Assembly: GCA_947446835.1 (NCBI GenBank)
Contig: CANFHS010000101.1
Coordinates: 1 to 8,583, forward strand
Reading direction: 5' to 3'
Length of the DNA stretch: 8,583 nt
DNA from: Bacteriovoracaceae bacterium
GTDB lineage: Bacteria; Bdellovibrionota; UBA1018
The position numbers and the translations under genes are program-made. Position 1 is the first letter of the stretch; each line of letters opens with the position of its first letter. The notes under the pieces are model-generated. The model searched no databases, was not told the origin of the DNA, and saw nothing but the letters and a program-made list of their open reading frames with translations. Below are positions 1 to 5,674 of the stretch, piece after piece.

Positions 1-405
1 ATGGGCATCGAGCCCTTCCTCGTGGTGGCGTCGCTCAACACGATCGTGGCCCAGCGACTGCTGCGGCGCCTTTGCGAGGAGTGCAAGTCGGACCGGGTGC
101 TGCCCAAGGAGAAGCTCCAGGAACTGGGCTTCGATCCCAGCAAGGCGGATCGCCTGCGCCTGAAGGAAGCCCGCGGCTGCGCGGCCTGCGGAAACACCGG
201 CTACAAGGGCCGGATGGCCATCTACGAGATCCTGGATTTCAACCAGGTGCTCAAGGAGATGGTCCTCCGCGGCGACAGCATCCTCGACATCAAGCGCCGG
301 GCCATGAAGGACGGCATGCAGACGCTGCGGATGTCCGCTTTGGCCAAGGCTGCGGCCGGGATGACCTCGCTCGAGGAAGCCCTCACCATCACGATGGAGA
401 ACTGA
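1..405 (+). CDS. pilB: PilB, type IV pilus assembly ATPase, C-terminal part (5' end outside window)
   Basis: This is the C-terminal 134 residues of a GspE/PilB-family ATPase, which powers pilus extension from the cytoplasmic face of the inner membrane. The window begins inside the gene: the ATG at base 1 corresponds to an internal Met in the typical 'MGIEPFLVxxSLNxIVAQRL' stretch after the Walker B/His-box core, so it is not the true start. Visible family features are AQRLLRRLC, the four-cysteine zinc-binding module (C25, C28 and C60, C63 of this fragment), TGYKGRMAIYEIL, and the terminal helices with SxxDIKRRAMKDGMQTL. The tetracysteine module separates PilB/GspE from PilT, which lacks it. 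The stop is 3 bases before pilT, so the two genes are probably co-transcribed. The ATP-binding motifs lie outside the window and cannot be checked. Confidence 0.95.
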   Translation: MGIEPFLVVASLNTIVAQRLLRRLCEECKSDRVLPKEKLQELGFDPSKADRLRLKEARGCAACGNTGYKGRMAIYEILDFNQVLKEMVLRGDSILDIKRRAMKDGMQTLRMSALAKAAAGMTSLEEALTITMEN

Positions 406-408
406 CAG

Positions 409-1491
409 ATGGCAAAAGTAGGCTTGCCGGCCCTTCTCAAGGCGATGGTGGACCAGGATGCATCGGATCTCCACATCACCGTGGGGATTCCGCCCGAGTT
501 CCGCATCCAGGGCAAGATGGTCAAGGTCAAGACCGATGCCCTGACCCATCAGGACACCAAGGAGATCTGCTACTCGGTGCTGACCGACGCGCAGAAGCGC
601 GACTTCGAGGAAAACCTCGAGATCGACTTCTCGTTCGGCATCAAGGATGTGGCCCGCTTCAGGGGCAACCTGTTCTACCAGCGGGGCGGCGTGGGTGGGG
701 TTTTCCGCCGGATCCCGCTGGAGATCCCCGACTTCAACAACCTGGGCCTGCCGCACTACCTGAAGAAGGTGATCCGCCGGCCCAATGGCCTGATCCTGGT
801 CACCGGTCCAACGGGCTCGGGCAAATCCACTTCTTTGGCTGGCCTCCTGGACATCCTGAACCGCGAGGAATACGGCCACCTGTTCACGATCGAGGACCCC
901 ATCGAGTTCGTGCACCCGCACAAGAACTGCGTGGTGAACCAGCGTGAGGTGGGGCAGGACACCAAGAGCTTTGCCAGTGCCATGAAGCGCCTGCTGCGCC
1001 AGGACCCCGACTTCATCCTGGTGGGCGAACTTCGCGACGCCGAGACCATCGAGATGGCCCTGACCCTGGCCGAGACCGGGCACCTGGTCTTTGCCACCCT
1101 CCACACGAACAACGCGGTCCAGTCCATCAACCGCGTGATCAACGTGTTCCCGCCCCACCAGCAGCCCCAGATCCGCCAGGTCCTGAGCTTCACGCTCCAG
1201 GCGGTGCTCTGTCAGCAGCTCATTCCGCGAAGCTACCAGGGTGGCCGATGCCTGGCCTATGAGCTCCTCATCCCGAACATGGCCATCCGTAACCTGATCC
1301 GCGAGGACAAGCTGCATCAGGTCTACTCGTCCATGCAGGCGGGCCAGGACGAATCCGGCATGCAGACCATGAACCAGTCGCTGCTCGCCCTGGTGAAGTC
1401 GGGCGTGCTTTCCAAGACGGATGCCGTGGAAAACTCGACCATGCCCGAGGAGCTGGCCAAGTACCTGAGCCAGCTCACGGACAAGAGGTGA
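409..1491 (+). CDS. pilT: PilT, type IV pilus retraction ATPase
   Basis: A 360-residue secretion-type hexameric ATPase that depolymerises the pilus and so drives retraction and twitching. The motifs are complete: N-terminal PAS-like region with ASDLHITVG (18-26), Walker A GPTGSGKST (133-141), Asp box IEDPIEF (161-167), Walker B DFILVGELRD (201-210) and His box TGHLVFATLHTNNA (223-236). The AIRNLIRE motif (292-299) is characteristic of PilT rather than PilB, and the PilB four-cysteine module is absent. Length is normal for the family (about 340-370). The ATG start is preceded by GGAGA at 395-399 in the end of pilB. It sits between pilB and pilC as in Myxococcus and Geobacter. PilU is a related alternative, but the synteny and AIRNLIRE favour PilT. 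Confidence 0.97.
   Translation: MAKVGLPALLKAMVDQDASDLHITVGIPPEFRIQGKMVKVKTDALTHQDTKEICYSVLTDAQKRDFEENLEIDFSFGIKDVARFRGNLFYQRGGVGGVFRRIPLEIPDFNNLGLPHYLKKVIRRPNGLILVTGPTGSGKSTSLAGLLDILNREEYGHLFTIEDPIEFVHPHKNCVVNQREVGQDTKSFASAMKRLLRQDPDFILVGELRDAETIEMALTLAETGHLVFATLHTNNAVQSINRVINVFPPHQQPQIRQVLSFTLQAVLCQQLIPRSYQGGRCLAYELLIPNMAIRNLIREDKLHQVYSSMQAGQDESGMQTMNQSLLALVKSGVLSKTDAVENSTMPEELAKYLSQLTDKR
1484..1491 (+). promoter_or_regulatory. Ribosome binding site of pilC, inside the end of pilT
   Basis: AGAGGTGA overlaps the pilT stop codon and lies 7 bases before the GTG at 1499. This supports GTG as the pilC start. The nearer ATG at 1492 is in another frame and gives no PilC-like protein, so it is a decoy. 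Confidence 0.75.
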
Positions 1492-1498
1492 ATGAGTC

Positions 1499-2740
1499 GT
1501 GTCCGAATATACCTACACGGGAATCGACAAGACGGGCCGGAAGGTCGCCGGCAGCATCAATGCCCCCACCGAGGGTGAGCTCCGGGTGCTGCTCCGGCAG
1601 CAGGGCATCCGGCCCACCAAGGTCGGTCTGGCCTCGCGTGTCGAGGCCCGTTCCAATTCGGTGGGCGGGCTCTTCAAGAACCAGGGCCCGTCGGTACCGC
1701 TCGAAATCCTCCTCATCTTCACCCGGCAGCTCTACGTCCTGGTCAGCTCGGGCATCCCGCTCATCCAGGCCATCGAGACCCTGGCCGACCAGGCCAACCA
1801 CCCGGCCTTGAAGCTCATCCTGACCAATATCAAGAACAAGGTCACCTCAGGCTCGTACTTCTGGGAAGCCCTGGCCGCCTACCCCCGCGCCTTCACCAAG
1901 CTGTACGTGTCGCTGGTGCGTGCCGGCGAATCCTCGGGCTCGTTGGACGAGATGCTCAAGCGGCTCACGACCTACATGGACGACGCCAACCGCCTGCGCA
2001 GGCTGCTCAAGTCGGCCATGATCTACCCCATCGCCGTCGTCTCGGTGGGCATCGCGGTCATCGGCGCCATGATGATCTTCGTCATTCCCAAGTTCGAGGA
2101 GCTCCTGAAGAGCACGGGCCAGGAGCTTCCCGCGGTCACCCAATGGGTGCTGAACGCCTCGCGTTTCCTGGTCGACAATATCCTGCCCATCACCTCGATC
2201 ACGGCCGGCACGATCTTCGTCATCTACCGCTATTTCCAGAGCCCCGAAGGACGCGCCTTCCGCGACCGCATGCTCTTCAGCTTCCCCATTTTCGGCCCCT
2301 TGATGCAGAAGGGTGCCGTGGCCCGGTTTGCCCGGACGATGCAGACGCTGCTGGCTTCGGGCGTGTCGTTGCTGGATGCCATCGACATCTGCCGCACCAC
2401 CATCGACAACGCCGTGGTCGAATCGGCCGTGGCCAAGATCCGCGGCGAGGTCGAAGCCGGTAACCGGCTCGGTGTGGTGATCAACCAGCTGGACGTGTTC
2501 CCCAAGATGGCCGTCCAGATGATCTCGGTGGGCGAGGCCTCGGGTTCGCTCGACCAGATGCTCGAAAAGGTGGCCGACTTCTACGAGGCCGAGGTCGAGG
2601 CCGTGGTGGCCGGTCTTTCCAAGCTGATCGAACCGTTCATCCTGGTGTTCCTGGGCGGCGCCGTGGGTGGCCTGCTCATTGCCATGTACCTGCCCATCTT
2701 CAAGATTGCAGGCAGCGCCTCCGGAGGCGATGGCCCCTGA
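1499..2740 (+). CDS. pilC: PilC, type IV pilus inner-membrane platform protein
   Basis: A 413-residue T2SF/GspF-family polytopic inner-membrane protein that couples the PilB and PilT motors to pilin insertion or removal. It begins YTYTGIDKTGRKVAGSINAP (4-23), typical of the N-terminal PilC segment, and continues with the LRQQGIRP pattern (32-39). Two tandem T2SF repeats follow: roughly 70-197 (TRQLYVLVSSGIPL, YPRAFTKLYVSLVRAGESSGSLD) and 273-400 (ARTMQTLLASGVSLLDA, VFPKMAVQMISVGEASGSLD). Likely membrane segments are at about 173-196, 226-245 and 378-401. The GTG start is set by a good Shine-Dalgarno sequence; no in-frame ATG would preserve the N-terminal domain. It lies 7 bases after pilT and 14 bases before the regulator gene. 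Length and motifs are normal, with no sign of damage. Confidence 0.97.
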   Translation: MSEYTYTGIDKTGRKVAGSINAPTEGELRVLLRQQGIRPTKVGLASRVEARSNSVGGLFKNQGPSVPLEILLIFTRQLYVLVSSGIPLIQAIETLADQANHPALKLILTNIKNKVTSGSYFWEALAAYPRAFTKLYVSLVRAGESSGSLDEMLKRLTTYMDDANRLRRLLKSAMIYPIAVVSVGIAVIGAMMIFVIPKFEELLKSTGQELPAVTQWVLNASRFLVDNILPITSITAGTIFVIYRYFQSPEGRAFRDRMLFSFPIFGPLMQKGAVARFARTMQTLLASGVSLLDAIDICRTTIDNAVVESAVAKIRGEVEAGNRLGVVINQLDVFPKMAVQMISVGEASGSLDQMLEKVADFYEAEVEAVVAGLSKLIEPFILVFLGGAVGGLLIAMYLPIFKIAGSASGGDGP

Positions 2741-2754
2741 GGCCGGGAGACCTG

Positions 2755-3804
2755 ATGGGAAACCGCCGCATCCTCGGAGAATCCAAGCCGGTCAAGGAGC
2801 TGCTCGCGATGATCGCGAAGGTGGCAGCCGCCAAGACCAACATCCTGGTCATCGGGGAGAGTGGCACGGGCAAGGAGCTCGTGGCGCGGATGATCCACGA
2901 CTCGGGTCCGCTCAAGCTCAAGCCATTCGTGCCGGTGAACTGTGGCGCCATTCCCGAGACTCTCATCGAGAGCGAGATGTTCGGTCACCGCAAAGGCAGT
3001 TTCACGGGCGCCGTGGCCGAGAAGGACGGGCTCTTCCAGGCGGCCAACGGCGGAACGCTCTTCCTGGACGAGGTGGGTGAGCTGCCCCTGTCGATGCAGG
3101 TCAAGCTTCTCCGGGCCATCCAGGAACGGTGTTTCAGGAAAGTCGGGGGCACCGAAGACGTACGGGTGGACGTGCGCATCATCGCCGCCACCAACCGGGA
3201 CCTCGAGGCCGGTGTGGCCAAGGGAACGTTCCGCGAGGACCTTTACTACCGGCTGAACGTGATCCAGATCAAGACGCCGCCGCTTCGCGACCGCAAGGGC
3301 GATGTCCGGCTCCTGGCCGAAAGTTTCCTGCGGAAGTTCAGCGAGCGGTTCAAGAAGGAGCTTCACGCCTTCGAGCCCGATGCCATGGCCGCCCTGGAGC
3401 GCTACCCATGGCCGGGGAACGTGCGCGAGCTGGAGAACGTGGTGGAGCGCGCCGTGACCCTGGCCAACGGCCACGCGCTTCCGCTGGAAGGGCTGCCGGC
3501 TGCGATCCTGGGCGCGGTCTCGGCCGCTCCTTCGGCGCCCCGCCCGAGCCAGGCCCCTGCCCCGGGCGCAGGCACTGGTCCATTGAGCCTGCCGTCCCCG
3601 GAATTCTCGTCGGGCGTGCTGGATCTGGACAGGATCCTGGGAGACGTGGAGCGCGCCTACCTCCAGGCTGCGCTCGAGGCGGCCCAGGGAAACAAGACCC
3701 GGGCCGCCGAGCTGCTCAGCATCACCTTCAGGAGCCTGCGTTACCGCCTGAAGAAGCTCGGGCTGGGCAACGACTCCGACGACGCGGGCGAAATCGAGGG
3801 CTGA
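2755..3804 (+). CDS. Sigma-54 activator (AAA+ and Fis-type HTH) lacking a receiver domain, PilR-like position
   Basis: A 349-residue bacterial enhancer-binding protein that would use ATP hydrolysis to open sigma-54 RNA polymerase promoters. Seen: AAA+ domain from residue 6, Walker A GESGTGKE (34-41), sigma-54 contact loop GSFTGA (81-86, usual GAFTGA), Walker B TLFLDE (101-106), sensor I ATNRDL (145-150), arginine-finger region FREDLYYRL (159-167) and sensor II WPGNVRELENV (219-229). A Pro/Ala-rich linker (about 255-283) leads to a Fis-like helix-turn-helix (about 297-336; GNKTRAAELLSITFRSLRYRLKKLGL region). No receiver, GAF or PAS domain precedes the AAA+ core. The ATG lies only 14 bases after pilC, with GGGAGA at 2745-2750, so there is no room for one. 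It occupies the pilS-pilR slot of M. xanthus and faces pilA, so a pilin activator is the likely role (inference). The gene symbol pilR is withheld because of the missing domain. Confidence 0.93.
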   Translation: MGNRRILGESKPVKELLAMIAKVAAAKTNILVIGESGTGKELVARMIHDSGPLKLKPFVPVNCGAIPETLIESEMFGHRKGSFTGAVAEKDGLFQAANGGTLFLDEVGELPLSMQVKLLRAIQERCFRKVGGTEDVRVDVRIIAATNRDLEAGVAKGTFREDLYYRLNVIQIKTPPLRDRKGDVRLLAESFLRKFSERFKKELHAFEPDAMAALERYPWPGNVRELENVVERAVTLANGHALPLEGLPAAILGAVSAAPSAPRPSQAPAPGAGTGPLSLPSPEFSSGVLDLDRILGDVERAYLQAALEAAQGNKTRAAELLSITFRSLRYRLKKLGLGNDSDDAGEIEG

Positions 3805-3829
3805 GGGTTCCTGCTTCCGCCCGAAAGCA

Positions 3830-3864
3830 GAAAGCCCGCCGGACCAGGGGTCCGACGGGCTTTC
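3830..3864. terminator. Bidirectional intrinsic terminator between the regulator gene and pilA
   Basis: A near-perfect inverted repeat: left arm AAAGCCCGCCGGACC (3831-3845), loop AGG, right arm GGTCCGACGGGCTTT (3849-3863), with one mismatch in 15 pairs and an extra G-C pair outside. It sits 26 bases after the stop at 3804 and 28 bases beyond the pilA stop on the other strand. The plus-strand tail is short (TTTCC), while the minus-strand tail reads TTTCTGCTTTC, so termination is possible in both directions. The rest of the 87-base gap shows nothing else. Confidence 0.88.
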
Positions 3865-3891
3865 CAGATCACGATTCGAGGTGCGGACGGC

Positions 3892-4506
3892 TCAGATGCC
3901 GTTCGTGGTGTTTCTCAGGTTCTTGTTCTGATCCACAGTCCAGCGGTCAGGGGTGCCGTTGCCGAGCGAGGGACTGGAGGACACGAACCCGTAGGCTTCG
4001 ATGATGAACGCGGTCTGGCCGATCGAGGACTGGGTCAGGACCGTGGCTGCCGTGTTGATGGCACCACCCAGCGCCGCCGTCATGGCGAAGAAGGATTCGC
4101 CGTTGGTGGCAGCGGCCGTGCAGGTGTTCTGCGGGGCGCCCGTATTGTCGAACGCGTAGCCGTTGCAGGTGGCCTGGTTCTGGGCGGGGCCGCAGCTCAC
4201 GCCGGTGGCAACCTGGGTGGAGAAGCCCACCGAGTAGTACTTCTTCGCTCCCGAAGAGTTGTCAAACCCGATGTTCCTCAGGCAACCGGTGTAGGTTCCG
4301 GATTCCGCGAAGAACGACTGTTCGGCCGTGTAGGCCGAGGCCAGCATCACCTTCGCCTCGCTCTGTCGCGCGCGAGCCTGGTATTTCTGGTAGTTCGGGA
4401 TGGCCACTGCGGCCAAGATACCGATGATGGCTACCACCACCATCAGCTCAACGAGGGTGAAGCCTTCGTTCCGACCAAAGCTCTTCCGCATGAATTTGTT
4501 GAACAT
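3892..4506 (-). CDS. pilA: PilA, major type IV prepilin
   Basis: A 204-residue class IVa prepilin, exported to the inner membrane, cleaved by PilD and polymerised into the pilus. The leader MFNKFMRKSFGRNEG (1-15) is basic and ends in Gly. Cleavage before F16 leaves mature FTLVE with the conserved Glu at +5, followed by the hydrophobic assembly helix (16-40) and the amphipathic QKYQARARQSEAK region. The globular part is Ser/Thr/Asn-rich with four cysteines (C75, C105, C114, C129) that could form two disulfides. The C-terminus is of the type DRWTxDQNKNL. The ATG at 4506 is chosen over ATG 4491 because AAAGGGA lies 4 bases upstream of it and none precedes the second. Longer upstream frames read into the neighbouring promoter region and are not real. 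Unlike in M. xanthus, the gene is inverted relative to the cluster. The pattern resembles Bdellovibrio-type pilins from memory. Confidence 0.96.
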   Translation of the reverse strand: MFNKFMRKSFGRNEGFTLVELMVVVAIIGILAAVAIPNYQKYQARARQSEAKVMLASAYTAEQSFFAESGTYTGCLRNIGFDNSSGAKKYYSVGFSTQVATGVSCGPAQNQATCNGYAFDNTGAPQNTCTAAATNGESFFAMTAALGGAINTAATVLTQSSIGQTAFIIEAYGFVSSSPSLGNGTPDRWTVDQNKNLRNTTNGI

Positions 4507-4510
4507 ACGT

Positions 4511-4517
4511 TCCCTTT
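4511..4517 (-). promoter_or_regulatory. Ribosome binding site of pilA
   Basis: AAAGGGA on the minus strand, 4 bases before the ATG at 4506. It decides between the two closely spaced Met codons of the leader (residues 1 and 6) in favour of the first. Confidence 0.6.
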
Positions 4518-4534
4518 CTAGGTCCGTCGCATAC

Positions 4535-4551
4535 TGCATATCCTCCGCCCA
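4535..4551 (-). promoter_or_regulatory. Candidate sigma-54 (-24/-12) promoter of pilA
   Basis: The minus strand reads TGGGCGGAGGATATGCA. The invariant GG (4549-4548) and GC (4537-4536) are at the correct 12-base offset, with C following GG and T before GC as in the consensus TGGCACG-N4-TTGCW. The rest of the -24 box (A-C-G) does not match. The predicted transcript would start near 4524, giving an 18-base leader that contains the AAAGGGA ribosome site. The adjacent sigma-54 activator and the known sigma-54 control of pilA in Myxococcus, Geobacter and Pseudomonas make this more plausible than the match alone would. Confidence 0.4.
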
Positions 4552-4646
4552 GGAATGAAATCTCAGAAAACGTACCGCGATCAATCGTGGGTGTTGGTAC
4601 TTAAAGTGTAACAGATGAAATTCGTGGCGCAAATGCTTTCGATTCC

Positions 4647-4666
4647 CGGTGACTTTCGGTAACTTC
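4647..4666. repeat. Tandem 10-base direct repeat upstream of pilA
   Basis: CGGTGACTTT is followed directly by CGGTAACTTC, 8 of 10 bases identical. The 10-base period places both copies on the same face of the helix. The repeat is centred about 132 bases upstream of the predicted pilA start, within the usual range for enhancer sites of sigma-54 activators. It also lies just before the GTG of the divergent gene, so it could serve either. Confidence 0.4.
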
Positions 4667-4673
4667 TGGGTCT

Positions 4674-5663
4674 GTGACGAGCAAAGCTCCGGTCGCGAGA
4701 CCTCGAAAACTTTTCGGGCGTGTCGGCACTGACACACACCGGGTGCTGGCGGGGCTTCTCGCTGCGGCGACGTTGCTGTCGGTGCAGTCGGTCGCGGTCG
4801 GGCGGGTGCGCGATCTGCAGAGTGGGCCCTCGGCGGCCCGGGCCTCGCGCGCGGACGAGCAGGCGTTCCGCTGGACTCCCGAGGCCTTCCGGGTCCTGAC
4901 CTTGGGTCACGTGCAGTCGGCCGTGGATGGGCTGCTGGTCCGTGCATTCCTGGAGGACCCTGCGGCCTCGTCCGCTTCCGGAAAATTTGATGCGTCAGCC
5001 GCTTGGCTCGACCTGGCTTCCCGGCTGGATCCGGCGTTCTTCGAGCTTCACCAGAACGGCGCGCTCTTCCTGAGCGTGGTCCGGCAGGATCCACGTGGCG
5101 GCCTGGCGCTGGCCGAGCGGGCCAACGAATGGCGCAAGACGGTCCTGCCCGGCATGCCTGCCTCGTTCCAGGAAAGGTTCTGGAAAGGGGCCTGGTCGCT
5201 TCCGGTGATCATCGCTTACCTGTACCTGTTCGAACTCGAGGATCTTCCTCGGGCAGGGGCCGCGTTCCGCGAGGCGGCCGAGCTGCCCCGCGCACCGGCT
5301 TATCTTCGCCCCTTGGCTGACCGGTTTCAGCAGCCCGGTGGCGTGTACGAGGCGGGTCTCCGCATCCTGGGGTTCCTGATTCCCACCACGCAGGAAGGCC
5401 CTGAGCGCGAGAAGATGGTCCAGAAAAGGAACATGCTCGCTGTGCATGCGGAGCTCTGGAAGGTGAACCAGGCGTTTTCGGAGTACCTGCTGGCGCGCAA
5501 AGTGCGTCGCGAGCGGGGAACGCTCGAGCGCGCCTGGACCGAGTTCCGTTCCGGTGCTTCGGTGCCCGAGCGGGACCCGATGGGAGGGCGCCTGGACTTC
5601 AATCCTGCCACCGGCCGGATCGAAACCACCACGCCTCTCGTGAAAGTGTTCGGAGTGGGCTAG
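4674..5663 (+). CDS. Membrane-anchored TPR-like protein in the PilG position
   Basis: A 329-residue protein with a basic N-terminus (K4, R9-K12, R16, R23), one hydrophobic segment (about 24-43) and a long, mostly helical remainder, probably periplasmic. Two stretches have tetratricopeptide-like spacing of small and aromatic residues: about 107-152 (WLDLASRLDPAFFELHQNGA...ALAERANEW) and about 180-218 (YLYLFELEDLPRAGAAFREAAEL...LRPLADRF). The C-terminus carries DPMGGRLDFNPATG (301-314), a pattern I associate with TPR proteins near deltaproteobacterial pilus genes, then VKVFG. The GTG at 4674 is the first usable start after an in-frame stop at 4650, but its Shine-Dalgarno (CTGGG) is weak. Its place between pilA and pilHI equals that of M. 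xanthus pilG, a protein required for piliation. Homology to PilG is inferred from position, hence no symbol. Confidence 0.85.
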   Translation: MTSKAPVARPRKLFGRVGTDTHRVLAGLLAAATLLSVQSVAVGRVRDLQSGPSAARASRADEQAFRWTPEAFRVLTLGHVQSAVDGLLVRAFLEDPAASSASGKFDASAAWLDLASRLDPAFFELHQNGALFLSVVRQDPRGGLALAERANEWRKTVLPGMPASFQERFWKGAWSLPVIIAYLYLFELEDLPRAGAAFREAAELPRAPAYLRPLADRFQQPGGVYEAGLRILGFLIPTTQEGPEREKMVQKRNMLAVHAELWKVNQAFSEYLLARKVRRERGTLERAWTEFRSGASVPERDPMGGRLDFNPATGRIETTTPLVKVFGVG

Positions 5664-5674
5664 GATCCTTGCGT

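Larger units (their letters stand above)
4507..4673. promoter_or_regulatory. Divergent control region between pilA and the pilG-like gene
   Basis: This 167-base region is visibly more AT-rich than its surroundings and must carry the promoter of pilA and probably that of the plus-strand unit. Seen facing pilA: a possible -24/-12 element (4535-4551), and an alternative sigma-70-like pair TTGCGC (4632-4627), 16 bases, TACACT (4610-4605) with an extended -10 TG. Also present are GTACC (4572-4576) paired with GGTAC (4596-4600), CGAT-CA-ATCG (4578-4587), a tandem 10-base repeat (4647-4666), and several copies of GTRAC on the plus strand (4608, 4649, 4659, and 4674 over the GTG start). No convincing promoter for the plus-strand gene was found. 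Confidence 0.7.

Noticed and set aside
72..947. Long plus-strand frame across pilB and pilT
   Set aside because: Gly/Arg/Pro/His-rich composition typical of an off-frame reading of high-GC genes; pilB and pilT motifs are intact in the other frames.
1492..1494. ATG immediately after the pilT stop as the pilC start
   Set aside because: It is in a different frame from the PilC protein; the GTG at 1499 with AGAGGTGA at 7 bases fits.
2581..3474. Long minus-strand frame opposite pilC and the regulator
   Set aside because: His/Leu/Arg-rich shadow of well-supported genes, without recognisable motifs or ribosome site.
4572..4600. GTACC / GGTAC inverted repeat in the divergent region
   Set aside because: Five-base arms 19 bases apart are easily found by chance; kept only as a note in the control-region entry.
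4625..4640. TGGCGCAAATGC as a sigma-54 promoter for the pilG-like gene
   Set aside because: GG and GC are 9 bases apart in register rather than the required 12.
4507..5094. Long upstream extension of the pilA frame on the minus strand
   Set aside because: The extension is Arg/Pro/Ala-rich and lies opposite the pilG-like gene; a type IV prepilin must start with its short leader, and a ribosome site precedes ATG 4506.
5669..5671. TTG as the pilH start
   Set aside because: Only 3 bases from AGGA and less common as a start; ATG 5675 is 9 bases away and gives a normal N-terminus.
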